Notes: a model not told the origin generated them from the letters alone. Counted from the stretch's first letter, positions 1-5,564 are shown. The stretch is DNA of 5,901 nt from an uncultured Clostridia bacterium (GCA_946405655.1 CAMJHX010000087.1:1-5901), one strand, 5' to 3'. Made by a program: numbers and translations.

Positions 1-36
1 AAAAAGGAGTGGTCCGCTCAAAAAGCAGACCACTCC
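1..36 (-). terminator. Rho-independent terminator, likely riboswitch expression platform
   Basis: On the minus strand a perfect 9-bp stem (GGAGTGGTC at 36-28 with GACCACTCC at 14-6) is followed at once by at least five T residues (5-1), and the T tract may continue outside the window. It lies about 40 nt after the second Moco-type aptamer and shares its promoter, so it is probably the attenuator of that riboswitch. A competing pairing is visible: GACCTCC at 74-68 can pair with the terminator's 5' arm (GGA plus GGTC, with a 2-nt bulge), which would act as an antiterminator. A simple end-of-transcript terminator is the alternative. Confidence 0.82.
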
Positions 37-67
37 CGAATGGGTACACCACGCCCCTTAGGGGGCA

Positions 68-168
68 GGAGGTCGGTTTCCTTTTCAAGCAGGAAGGCGG
101 CGCCGTTTCCGGCGTCACCCCGTCCGGACGGCCGTGGGCAGAGCCTTTAGGCCGAAGGGATCGGAAAC
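68..168 (-). promoter_or_regulatory. Second Moco/Tuco-family riboswitch (candidate)
   Basis: The minus-strand RNA shares the core of the leader at 4111-4223: GGCCGT, a short hairpin (CCGT, loop CCGG, ACGG at 131-120), then GGTG, a GAAA-capped stem, CGCCTTCC, and TG..GAAAAG. The GAAA stem (119-96) differs in sequence from its counterpart at six inner positions yet keeps pairing, including a U-G pair at the same place, with one A-C mismatch. An outer helix GTTTCC (168-163) with GGAAAC (81-76) is possible, although the best promoter would start transcription at about 163-167 and trim it. The arm that holds a tetraloop receptor in the other copy is replaced here by GCCTAAAGGC (151-143), so this copy may differ in ligand preference. 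The regulated gene lies beyond the left edge. Confidence 0.66.
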
Positions 169-171
169 TGG

Positions 172-200
172 TTTATATTAACTTATCATATTCCTATCAA
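172..200 (-). promoter_or_regulatory. Sigma-A-type promoter for the leftward riboswitch transcript
   Basis: On the minus strand TTGATA (200-195, five of six matches to the -35 consensus) is followed by a 17-bp spacer and TATAAA (177-172, five of six). Transcription would start near 163-167, directly at the 5' edge of the second riboswitch. This makes the riboswitch unit independent of the operon ending at 330. Confidence 0.65.
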
Positions 201-218
201 AAAATCAATTGGAATATG
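187..218. repeat. 8-bp inverted repeat framing a -35 box
   Basis: CATATTCC (187-194) and GGAATATG (211-218) are perfect inverted copies separated by 16 bp. The left arm falls in the spacer of the promoter at 172-200, and the -35 box lies between the arms. The centre-to-centre distance of 24 bp is compatible with a dimeric regulator binding over this promoter. It could equally be an RNA hairpin in read-through transcripts from the operon. Confidence 0.45.
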
Positions 219-253
219 CCAAATCAAAGCCCAGCAAAGCGGGTTTGATTTGG
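219..253. repeat. Long perfect-arm hairpin downstream of the operon
   Basis: CCAAATCAAA (219-228) pairs perfectly with TTTGATTTGG (244-253), and the stem continues with CCC/GGG (230-232 with 241-243) after one bulged base. There is no immediate T tract on either strand; on the minus strand a T6 run comes only about 12-17 nt later. It may mark the operon's 3' end or protect it, or act as an imperfect terminator. It sits just upstream of the promoter at 172-200. Confidence 0.5.
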
Positions 254-273
254 AGAGGAGAACCGGGGAAGCG

Positions 274-316
274 GATGCGGAGCCGTGCCGCATCGCGGCG
301 CTGCGGAGCGCAGCGC
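274..316. repeat. Two adjacent GC-rich hairpins after the operon stop
   Basis: GATGCGG (274-280) pairs with CCGCATC (288-294). Next to it, GCGCTGCG (298-305) pairs with CGCAGCGC (309-316) around a 3-nt loop. Both lie within 60 bp of the stop codon at 330 on the minus strand. Neither is followed by a T tract, so they are not standard intrinsic terminators. The second resembles the GC-rich intergenic repeats at the right end of the window in composition. Confidence 0.4.
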
Positions 317-329
317 GCCCGGTTGGACG

Positions 330-1751
330 TTACCCCATAATGCGGATGACATCGTACTTTTCGGGCGCTTCGAGCACCTTGGCGGCCTGCGAGAGGTTGT
401 GGCATACAGCAGCCTTAAAGACCTTGCGTCCGCCCTTCTTCTTAAAGGAGATCTCCTCCGGCTCGCCGCTGAGCTTCCAGCCCTCGCAGTTGAGGAGGTC
501 GGCATAGCGCTCGTCCTTCTCGTAATCTGCGATGTTCTCCACCTCGGCGGGCTTGCGGCGATACGGCGCGCCGCCGGTGCGCTCGATGATGCGGTAGAGC
601 TCGCGCGTGTTCACGAAATAATCCACAAGACCGGTGTCCGCCATCTCTGCGGCAAAACCGTTGTGACGGGAGACGTTCACGAGCTTCCAGTCCGGATGCT
701 CGGCGCGCAGCTTGCGGCCGAAGAGCGTCTGCATGGAGTCATAGAACGCGAAGGAATCCTTCATCTGCGGGAACTTGGCGTTCAGGAAGGTCTTGGCAGC
801 GTAGCTGTCGGTCATGATGATCGTGCCCTTCCCGAGGCGCTCATCGAGAATGTCCGCCGCCTGCTTGAGGCTCTCCGCCTTCGCCCAGCCGGGGCTGAAG
901 ACGTGCGCGACGCCGAACTTCTTGAGGGACGCGGCGAGCTGCTCATAAGTAAATTCCTTGCCATAGAGCGCCTGGAGCTCGCGCATGACGCAGCCGCAGA
1001 GCATGGCGGCGACGGTCGTCTCGCGCTCGTGACCGTGATAGACGATCTCGTCCTTATGCTCCTTCATGAAGAGCGCGCCCGTCGGGCAGACGTCCACGCA
1101 GCGGCCGCAGCGGAGACATCCGTCCGCCATAAGGCCGTTCTTCGCGCCGACGGTGCTCCCCTTCTCGGTCTTCACCATGCCGAGGATGCCCATGCCCTGC
1201 GCCTTGCAGACGTCGACACAGCGGCGGCACTTGATGCACTTGTTCCCGTCGCGCACCATGACGCCGGTGCTCTCGTCGACGGGGAAATCGTTCTGCTGCG
1301 GCTCAAACGGGAGCTGGCTGATGCCGAACTCGCGGGCCAGCGCCTGCAGCTCGCAGAAGCCGTCGCGCTCGCAGTCACAGTAGAAGCAGTTCTGGCAGAA
1401 CCAGGGATCGAGATCCTCGATGCGCGTGCCGCCGGTGCGGGCGCAGTGATGGCAGTCCACCTTGTGCTGGCGGAACATCTCAGTGAGGGTCGCCTTGCGG
1501 AGATCGAAGAGCTCCGGGCTGTCGGTGGTGACGTTCATGCCCTCCGCGACCTTGACGGCGCAGGCGAGCTTTTCCTTCTTGTCGCCCTCCACCTGCACGA
1601 CGCAGAGCTTGCAGGCGGCGTGGGGACCCATGCCCTCATAGGCGCAGAGCGTGGGGATGCGGATCCCGGCGGACTTGGCCGCCTCGAGAATGGTCGTCCC
1701 GGCGGGGACGGAAACGGCAGCGCCGTTGATGGTCAGATTCACATTCGCCAT
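330..1751 (-). CDS. H-cluster-less [FeFe]-hydrogenase-like iron-sulfur subunit
   Basis: This is a 473-residue protein. A 2Fe-2S ferredoxin domain (about 1-75) has C36, C47, C50 and C64. A His/Cys cluster region follows (H96, C100, C103 to C133, ending in CELQ) and carries an insertion with extra C119, C122, C125 and C127. Two CxxCxxCxxxC 4Fe-4S motifs are at C172-C182 and C212-C222. Residues about 230-473 resemble the hydrogenase H-domain, but the usual TSCxP motif reads TDSYA (314-318), the MPCxxK region reads VSRHNG, and the protein stops at IMG where MACPGGC is expected. Hydrogen chemistry is therefore unlikely, and an electron-relay role for the co-transcribed molybdoenzyme is inferred. 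The start at 1751 is chosen because AAGGAGG precedes it; an in-frame start at 1805 would lie inside the upstream gene. No signal peptide is seen. Annotation as NADH dehydrogenase subunit G or HndD is what automatic tools would probably give. Confidence 0.93.
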   Translation of the reverse strand: MANVNLTINGAAVSVPAGTTILEAAKSAGIRIPTLCAYEGMGPHAACKLCVVQVEGDKKEKLACAVKVAEGMNVTTDSPELFDLRKATLTEMFRQHKVDCHHCARTGGTRIEDLDPWFCQNCFYCDCERDGFCELQALAREFGISQLPFEPQQNDFPVDESTGVMVRDGNKCIKCRRCVDVCKAQGMGILGMVKTEKGSTVGAKNGLMADGCLRCGRCVDVCPTGALFMKEHKDEIVYHGHERETTVAAMLCGCVMRELQALYGKEFTYEQLAASLKKFGVAHVFSPGWAKAESLKQAADILDERLGKGTIIMTDSYAAKTFLNAKFPQMKDSFAFYDSMQTLFGRKLRAEHPDWKLVNVSRHNGFAAEMADTGLVDYFVNTRELYRIIERTGGAPYRRKPAEVENIADYEKDERYADLLNCEGWKLSGEPEEISFKKKGGRKVFKAAVCHNLSQAAKVLEAPEKYDVIRIMG

Positions 1752-1758
1752 GTTATCG

Positions 1759-1767
1759 CACCTCCTT
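1759..1767 (-). promoter_or_regulatory. Shine-Dalgarno overlapping the upstream stop codon
   Basis: The minus strand reads AAGGAGGTG at 1767-1759. Its first two bases are also part of the TAA stop (1768-1766) of the molybdoenzyme gene. This decides the start at 1751 and implies translational coupling of the two subunits. Confidence 0.85.
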
Positions 1768-4081
1768 AAACCGCTTCGACCCGGCAGGGCGTGAAGCGAA
1801 CGCACGGGTTGCCGGTGATTTCATCCATGTTGTCCCAGTTGAAGACCTGGCCGCCGCTGACGCCCTCGACCTCGCCCTCGAACTTGAGGCCGTAATGATG
1901 CGGGAACATGGCATAGCCGCGGTTGACCTGATAGCTGATCTCGACGGGGATCTCAGCCGAGCCGCCCTTCGTCGTAACGCGGACCAGCTGGCCATCGGCA
2001 AAGCCGTAGGCCGCAGCGTCGTCCGGGTTCATGAGGAAGGTGTACATGCTCTTGTGGTAGCGGTTCATGTTCTTCATATAGCGCGTCATGGAGTTCAGAC
2101 CATCCTCGGTGTGGCGGCCGGAGGACATGATCAGCGGGAACTCCTCCGTAGGCGTGACGGCCTCGTCCTCGCTCTCCGGGGTGAGCTTCGAGACGGCCTC
2201 GAAGATCTCGTCGCAGTAGAGGCGGATCTTGTGATCCGGGTAGTGGACGTGCTGCTTGAGATATTCCTCCGGCTTGTCGTTGTCCGCGATGCCGACGACC
2301 GCGCCCTCGGGGTGCTTGAGCACCTGCTCGAAGGCCGCGTCCAGCGCGCAGAAGTTATCGAGTCCCGGCATCTTTTCCATGAGCGGATGGAAGCCGAGCT
2401 TCGGGTGGCCGGCCTTGGCGCAGAGACCGGGCGCCATCGGCGTCGTCATCAGCGCGCCCCAGGCAACGCCCTTTGTGGCGGAGCCCCAGGCTCTGCCGAG
2501 CGTTGCGCCGAGAATGCCGGTGCGGATCTGATAATATTTCATGCCCGTGCCGCCGAGATAGGCGAGGAACGCAAAGAGGAACGGCATACGGTCGCCGGTT
2601 TTGACGGCCTTGTCCGCAGCGTCGTCGAGCCACTTGGGGATCTTCGGGAATGCGCCGGAGACCTTTGCGATCTCGACAAAAACGTCGCACATATCGCGGC
2701 GCTCCGCGATCGTATCGATCACGGGCGGGCGCAGCGCCATGACGCACTCGGGGAAGTTCATCTGAAAGGCGTTGAACTCATAGCGCTCGTAGGCGCTCTT
2801 GGCGGGCAGGACATAGTCGGCATACTCGCAGTCCTCCGTCCACGCAATGTCGCACACGACGAGCAGATCGAGGTTCTTGAACGCTTTTTCAACCATGGCG
2901 GAGTCCGGATAGGAGCGCATGGGCGAGCCGAGCGTGCGGATCGCGGCGCGGATGCGGTCGGGCCGGTCAGAGAGCATCTCGACGGGCATGACGCAGGACG
3001 GGAACGTCTCGAGCACGGGGAAACGATTCGTGACGGGCGTGCGCCAGACCTTGGGATCGGTGTCCTCGTGGATGGTCTCGCCGCGGGTCGCCCAGAGCTC
3101 ATGCGTGATCGTGGCGCCGGGCACCATCGCAACGCCGCAGATGACCGTCAGCATGATGATCAGATAGCTGCTGAGTGTGCTGTGGCGGCCGCAGAAGATG
3201 CCGAGGTCCTGATGGACGCCCCATTTTTTCGTGGTGAAGATCCTCGCGAGGTTCTCCATCTCCTCCATCGTGACGCCGGCCACGCGGAAGCATTCCTCGA
3301 TGTTCGTGGTATAGAACCAGGGACGGATCTTATCGAGATCCTTGACGTGCTTTCTGCAGTATTCCTTGTTCTCCCAGCCGCGGCGCAGAATGAGGGCGAT
3401 CAGGCCCTTGAGCATAATCGCGTCCGTGCCGGGACGGTTGGCAATGTGGATGTCCGCCATGCGCGCGGATTCGCTCATGCGCGGGTCGATCACGATAAGG
3501 AGCTTATCGGGATTTTCGGACGCCTCACGGATGTTCTTTCTGGCGTCGCACATCTGGTGCGTGACATAGGAGTTGGAGCCCCAGAGCACCATAACCTCAC
3601 AGCCGGTATCGTCCGGCTCGGTGAAGGAAACCTGATCGCCGTAGATCTTGCCGTGGCTCCACCAGTTGCCGAGGAACTCAAAGCCGATGGGGTTGAAAAT
3701 GTACTGCCCGCCGAGGCCGTTGATGAGCGCCTTGAGGAAGATGAGCTCACTCTGGCCGCCGCCGGAGGCGCCGCCGATGCCGCACACGGCGCGGGGGCCG
3801 TACTGATCGACGATGGAGCGCAGCTTGTTGCCGATCTCCAGAATCGCCTGATCCCAGGAGATGCGCACGAGCTCGCCGTTGACGCGCTTCATCGGATAGT
3901 CCAGACGGTCGCCGTGGTGCATGAAATACTTCGTGTTGCGGCCCTTGCGGCAGGCATAGCCGTGGGAGCGCGGACTGTCCGGGTCGGCGCGGGAGGAGAT
4001 GATCTCGTTGTTCTCCACCTCGACCTCCAGACCGCAGCTGACGCCGCAGACGGTACATTGTGTTTTCTTCCATTCGCCCAT
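1766..4081 (-). CDS. Molybdopterin (bis-PGD) oxidoreductase, DMSO reductase superfamily
   Basis: This 771-residue protein starts at 4081 behind AAGGAGGA. An in-frame extension to 4282 lies in the RNA leader and is rejected. The N terminus has a CX2CX3CX27C 4Fe-4S motif (C9, C12, C16, C44), then the molybdopterin oxidoreductase domain with WGSN (167-170), VIDPR (197-201) and RPGTD (216-220). The C-terminal dinucleotide-binding domain starts near FPLIMSSGRHTEDG (648-661). There is no Tat signal, so a cytoplasmic enzyme is expected. The stretch where the Mo/W protein ligand normally sits (about 125-150, NPIGFEFLGNWWSHG) has no Cys or Sec and no serine at the expected position. It is thus not a typical formate dehydrogenase. 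The overall layout recalls acetylene hydratase and related cytoplasmic members, but the substrate cannot be told. It is first in an operon with the iron-sulfur subunit, behind a Moco-type riboswitch. Confidence 0.95.
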   Translation of the reverse strand: MGEWKKTQCTVCGVSCGLEVEVENNEIISSRADPDSPRSHGYACRKGRNTKYFMHHGDRLDYPMKRVNGELVRISWDQAILEIGNKLRSIVDQYGPRAVCGIGGASGGGQSELIFLKALINGLGGQYIFNPIGFEFLGNWWSHGKIYGDQVSFTEPDDTGCEVMVLWGSNSYVTHQMCDARKNIREASENPDKLLIVIDPRMSESARMADIHIANRPGTDAIMLKGLIALILRRGWENKEYCRKHVKDLDKIRPWFYTTNIEECFRVAGVTMEEMENLARIFTTKKWGVHQDLGIFCGRHSTLSSYLIIMLTVICGVAMVPGATITHELWATRGETIHEDTDPKVWRTPVTNRFPVLETFPSCVMPVEMLSDRPDRIRAAIRTLGSPMRSYPDSAMVEKAFKNLDLLVVCDIAWTEDCEYADYVLPAKSAYERYEFNAFQMNFPECVMALRPPVIDTIAERRDMCDVFVEIAKVSGAFPKIPKWLDDAADKAVKTGDRMPFLFAFLAYLGGTGMKYYQIRTGILGATLGRAWGSATKGVAWGALMTTPMAPGLCAKAGHPKLGFHPLMEKMPGLDNFCALDAAFEQVLKHPEGAVVGIADNDKPEEYLKQHVHYPDHKIRLYCDEIFEAVSKLTPESEDEAVTPTEEFPLIMSSGRHTEDGLNSMTRYMKNMNRYHKSMYTFLMNPDDAAAYGFADGQLVRVTTKGGSAEIPVEISYQVNRGYAMFPHHYGLKFEGEVEGVSGGQVFNWDNMDEITGNPCVRFTPCRVEAV

Positions 4082-4083
4082 AG

Positions 4084-4223
4084 AAAATCCTCCTTCAAAC
4101 CAGATTTGTTGGCGGATCTCTTTTCCACAGGGAAGGCGCGGTCGTTTCCGACCGCACCCCGGTGTGCTCGTGCACACGGCCAGCCGCCATATCGCTTGAC
4201 TTAGGCAAACAGGCTCGAGGTCC
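4084..4223 (-). promoter_or_regulatory. Moco/Tuco riboswitch and ribosome-binding-site switch
   Basis: The leader RNA on the minus strand has these parts in order. A hairpin holds CCTAAG (4205-4200) and TATGG (4191-4187), the two strands of the 11-nt GAAA tetraloop receptor. TGGCCGTG follows, with a 6-bp hairpin GTGTGC/ACGA/GCACAC (4177-4162). Next is a 10-bp stem capped by GAAA (4156-4133), then CTTCCC and TGGAAAAG. These strings match my memory of the E. coli moaA Moco leader (GTCAA, GATA, GGCCGTG, CACC, GCCT-CCC, TGGAAA). A possible outer helix pairs GGACCTC (4223-4217) with GAGATCC (4120-4114), with one mismatch. The same GAGATCCGCC (4120-4111) can instead pair with the ribosome binding site and the bases after it (4093-4084). 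There is no T-tract terminator, so control is probably translational. Confidence 0.8.
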
Positions 4224-4253
4224 AAAAACAGGCGTATGTAAAGTGTTTTTCTT

Positions 4254-4282
4254 ATTTTATCAAACAGATTCCGGCTCCGCAA
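4254..4282 (-). promoter_or_regulatory. Extended -10 promoter of the molybdoenzyme operon
   Basis: On the minus strand TAAAAT (4259-4254) is preceded by TG one base upstream (4262-4261), which is an extended -10. A weak -35, TTGCGG (4282-4277), lies at 17-bp spacing. The start near 4247 would give a leader of about 165 nt that holds the whole riboswitch. The weak -35 would suit control by a regulator, and the palindrome at 4306-4325 lies upstream of it. Confidence 0.5.
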
Positions 4283-4305
4283 TCCGTTATCCTACAGTTT
4301 CGAGG

Positions 4306-4325
4306 CACAAAATCGCGCTTTTGTG
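4306..4325. promoter_or_regulatory. 20-bp palindrome, candidate TetR-family operator
   Basis: CACAAAA (4306-4312) and TTTTGTG (4319-4325) are perfect inverted arms. The central TCGCGC adds two more pairs, so nine of ten positions are symmetric. It sits midway between the divergent promoters of tetR (4353-4381) and the operon (4254-4282). AATCGCGC inside it (4311-4318) recurs at 4328-4335, which may be an extra contact. Size and place suit a TetR-type dimer, but lying upstream of both -35 boxes is less usual for simple repression. Confidence 0.6.
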
Positions 4326-4352
4326 GCAATCGCGCGTGGAAACAGACAGGTT

Positions 4353-4381
4353 TTGACAAATCCGCGCCGACACATTAAAAT
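4353..4381 (+). promoter_or_regulatory. Strong sigma-A-type promoter of the tetR gene
   Basis: A perfect TTGACA (4353-4358), a 17-bp spacer and TAAAAT (4376-4381) precede the regulator gene. The start of transcription falls near 4388, which leaves a leader of under 20 nt with the ribosome binding site GGAGGGG at 4393-4399. Confidence 0.75.
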
Positions 4382-4404
4382 AAAAGCGGATCGGAGGGGA
4401 TCGC

Positions 4405-4989
4405 ATGACGGAATCGGAAAAGAATAAGCTCGCCATCGCGGACGCGATGAAGCAGCTGATGCGCACGACGCCCATCGAGAAGATCACGACGGATCAGATT
4501 CTGAGAAACGCGAACGTCAGCCGCCGCAGCTTTTATCGCTATTTCAAGGATAAATACGAGCTGCTCGAGTGGATCTATAACTACGATTTCTGCCGCTTCG
4601 TCGAGGTGCGGCCGGAGAAGTCCATCTGGGAGTATTACCCCGACATTCTCCGCTCCCTGCGCGCCGACCCGGATTTTTACGGCAACGCCTTCGTCTACGC
4701 GGGGCAGAATTCCTTCCGCGCGTTCTGCTTTGAGAAGCTCTTCCCGCTCATCATGACGGACTTCGGCGACATTTTCCCGGACGAGGAGACCGCGCGGTTC
4801 GTGATCCGGCGGTATGTCTACGCATTCTTCGACGGGTATATCTGGTGGCTCAAAAAGAAGGAGCCGATGTCCGCCGAGGAATTTGAGACGCTGAGCAAGG
4901 GCATCGCCAAAGCGACCGCCGACGCGGTGCTGCGCTCGTTTGAGAAGTCAGAGGAGAATCGCAGGAATCAGAACGGCGCAGAATCGTGA
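4405..4989 (+). CDS. TetR/AcrR-family transcriptional regulator
   Basis: This is a 194-residue protein, normal for the family. The N-terminal DNA-binding domain (about 5-52) shows the family pattern PIEKITTDQI followed by NVSRRSFYRYFKDKYELL, with the helix-turn-helix at about 28-47. The rest is a helical ligand-binding domain, including FVIRRYVYAFFDGYIWWLKK, and a charged C-terminal tail. The KDKYELLEWIY stretch and overall style recall the DhaS-like branch. The start is set by GGAGGGG 6 nt upstream. It is divergent from the molybdoenzyme operon, and a palindrome lies between them, so autoregulation and control of the operon are likely. The effector is unknown; the substrate of the enzyme is the obvious guess. 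A long bidirectional hairpin terminator follows. Confidence 0.95.
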   Translation: MTESEKNKLAIADAMKQLMRTTPIEKITTDQILRNANVSRRSFYRYFKDKYELLEWIYNYDFCRFVEVRPEKSIWEYYPDILRSLRADPDFYGNAFVYAGQNSFRAFCFEKLFPLIMTDFGDIFPDEETARFVIRRYVYAFFDGYIWWLKKKEPMSAEEFETLSKGIAKATADAVLRSFEKSEENRRNQNGAES

Positions 4990-4999
4990 AGTGTTCAGG

Positions 5000-5019
5000 A
5001 CACATTTTATCATATGTGT
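5000..5019. repeat. Short inverted repeat after tetR
   Basis: ACACAT (5000-5005) and ATGTGT (5014-5019) are inverted copies with an 8-bp spacer, 10 bp after the tetR stop. There is no T tract behind it and no gene starts nearby, so its role is unclear. It may be chance in this AT-rich stretch. Confidence 0.25.
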
Positions 5020-5076
5020 GACCGGTTCACAAGAAAAGAATTCGACAAATCAAGGCTTTTTCTTTTGTAATATGTG

Positions 5077-5135
5077 AAAAACCGTCGCTGGCCGAACGGA
5101 CAATGTTCGTGGTCAGCGGCGGTTTTGATAATATG
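5077..5135. terminator. Long bidirectional intrinsic terminator after tetR
   Basis: AAAACCG (5078-5084) begins an about 17-bp near-continuous stem with CGGTTTT (5120-5126). It allows G-U pairs, and the terminal loop is around GGACAAT (5098-5104). On the plus strand it ends in TTTTGATAAT and so closes the tetR transcript. On the minus strand it ends in TTTTT and could stop transcripts coming from the right. Confidence 0.8.
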
Positions 5136-5271
5136 ATTCAGCGAATTCGCCGAGGGCGGTGATCGAATCGGCTGGTTCTGCACGGCACGATGTGGGCATC
5201 GCGCGATGCGGGAATGGTGCGATATTGTGCTGCGAAAAATCGTTTGACAGTAGCCATCCTAGCAGGGAATC

Positions 5272-5291
5272 CAAGGGGCGGGAGCCCCTTG
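5272..5291. repeat. GC-rich hairpin element A
   Basis: CAAGGGGC (5272-5279) and GCCCCTTG (5284-5291) pair perfectly around GGGA. The flanks also show an outer pair, GAATCC (5267-5272) and GGATTC (5307-5312). It resembles dispersed intergenic elements common in gut clostridia, from memory and not verified. Confidence 0.55.
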
Positions 5292-5352
5292 CGTCGTTTC
5301 AATGAGGGATTCTTAAGAGGGAGAGACGCGCTGGGTTCTCTTTTGCTTCGCT

Positions 5353-5396
5353 GCCAGGATCCCTCGACTCCGCTTCGCTGCGCTCGGGATGACATG
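5353..5396. repeat. ATCCC...GGGAT intergenic repeat element B
   Basis: The stretch holds ATCCC (5359-5363) and GGGAT (5386-5390) framing CGACTCCGCTTCGCTGCGCT, then GACAT. Read on the minus strand it translates to the phrase SSRAQRSGVEG, a familiar spurious peptide from this kind of intergenic repeat in many bacterial genomes (recalled, not searched). Confidence 0.6.
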
Positions 5397-5451
5397 ATTG
5401 GCGCGGCGCGGATGCGCCGGGGATGGTGCGGATCGTGGATACGGTCTGCAC

Positions 5452-5476
5452 GGGAGGGGCAAGCCCCTCCCCTACG
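5452..5476. repeat. GTAGGGG-type hairpin element C
   Basis: GGGAGGGG (5452-5459) pairs with CCCCTCCC (5464-5471) around CAAG and is followed by CTACG. On the minus strand the element begins CGTAGGGG, which it shares with element D at 5538. Confidence 0.6.
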
Positions 5477-5537
5477 GCTTATCTGAGATGGAAGCGTTTG
5501 CGCCGGGATGCGGCGAGATTTCAAGTCCGTTCTGCGC

Positions 5538-5564
5538 GGGACGTCGAGGACGCCGTCCCCTACG
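5538..5564. repeat. GTAGGGG-type hairpin element D
   Basis: GGGACG (5538-5543) pairs with CGTCCC (5554-5559) and is followed by CTACG, as in element C. The loop TCGAGGACGC differs, so C and D look like two members of one repeat family about 85 bp apart in the same orientation. Confidence 0.55.

Noticed and set aside
200..330. Frameshift removing the third H-cluster motif of the hydrogenase-like protein
   Set aside because: I read the frames after the stop and found nothing resembling ACPGGC, and the other two motifs are also degenerate. The truncation looks genuine.
285..1769. 494-residue plus-strand open frame opposite the iron-sulfur gene
   Set aside because: It is antisense to a gene with clear cysteine motifs and is rich in Ala, Leu, Val, Glu and His as expected from reverse-complemented GC-rich codons. 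It shows no domain.
1895..4204. 769-residue plus-strand open frame opposite the molybdoenzyme gene
   Set aside because: It is a mirror frame of a recognised gene, with no ribosome binding site or domain and a composition typical of antisense frames.
4082..4282. 67-residue N-terminal extension of the molybdoenzyme
   Set aside because: It runs through the riboswitch and promoter, is not similar to family N termini, and the start at 4081 has a strong ribosome binding site with the 4Fe-4S motif right after it.
5244..5272. TTGACA at 5244-5249 as a promoter
   Set aside because: No -10-like hexamer lies at 16-18 bp spacing, and no gene follows.
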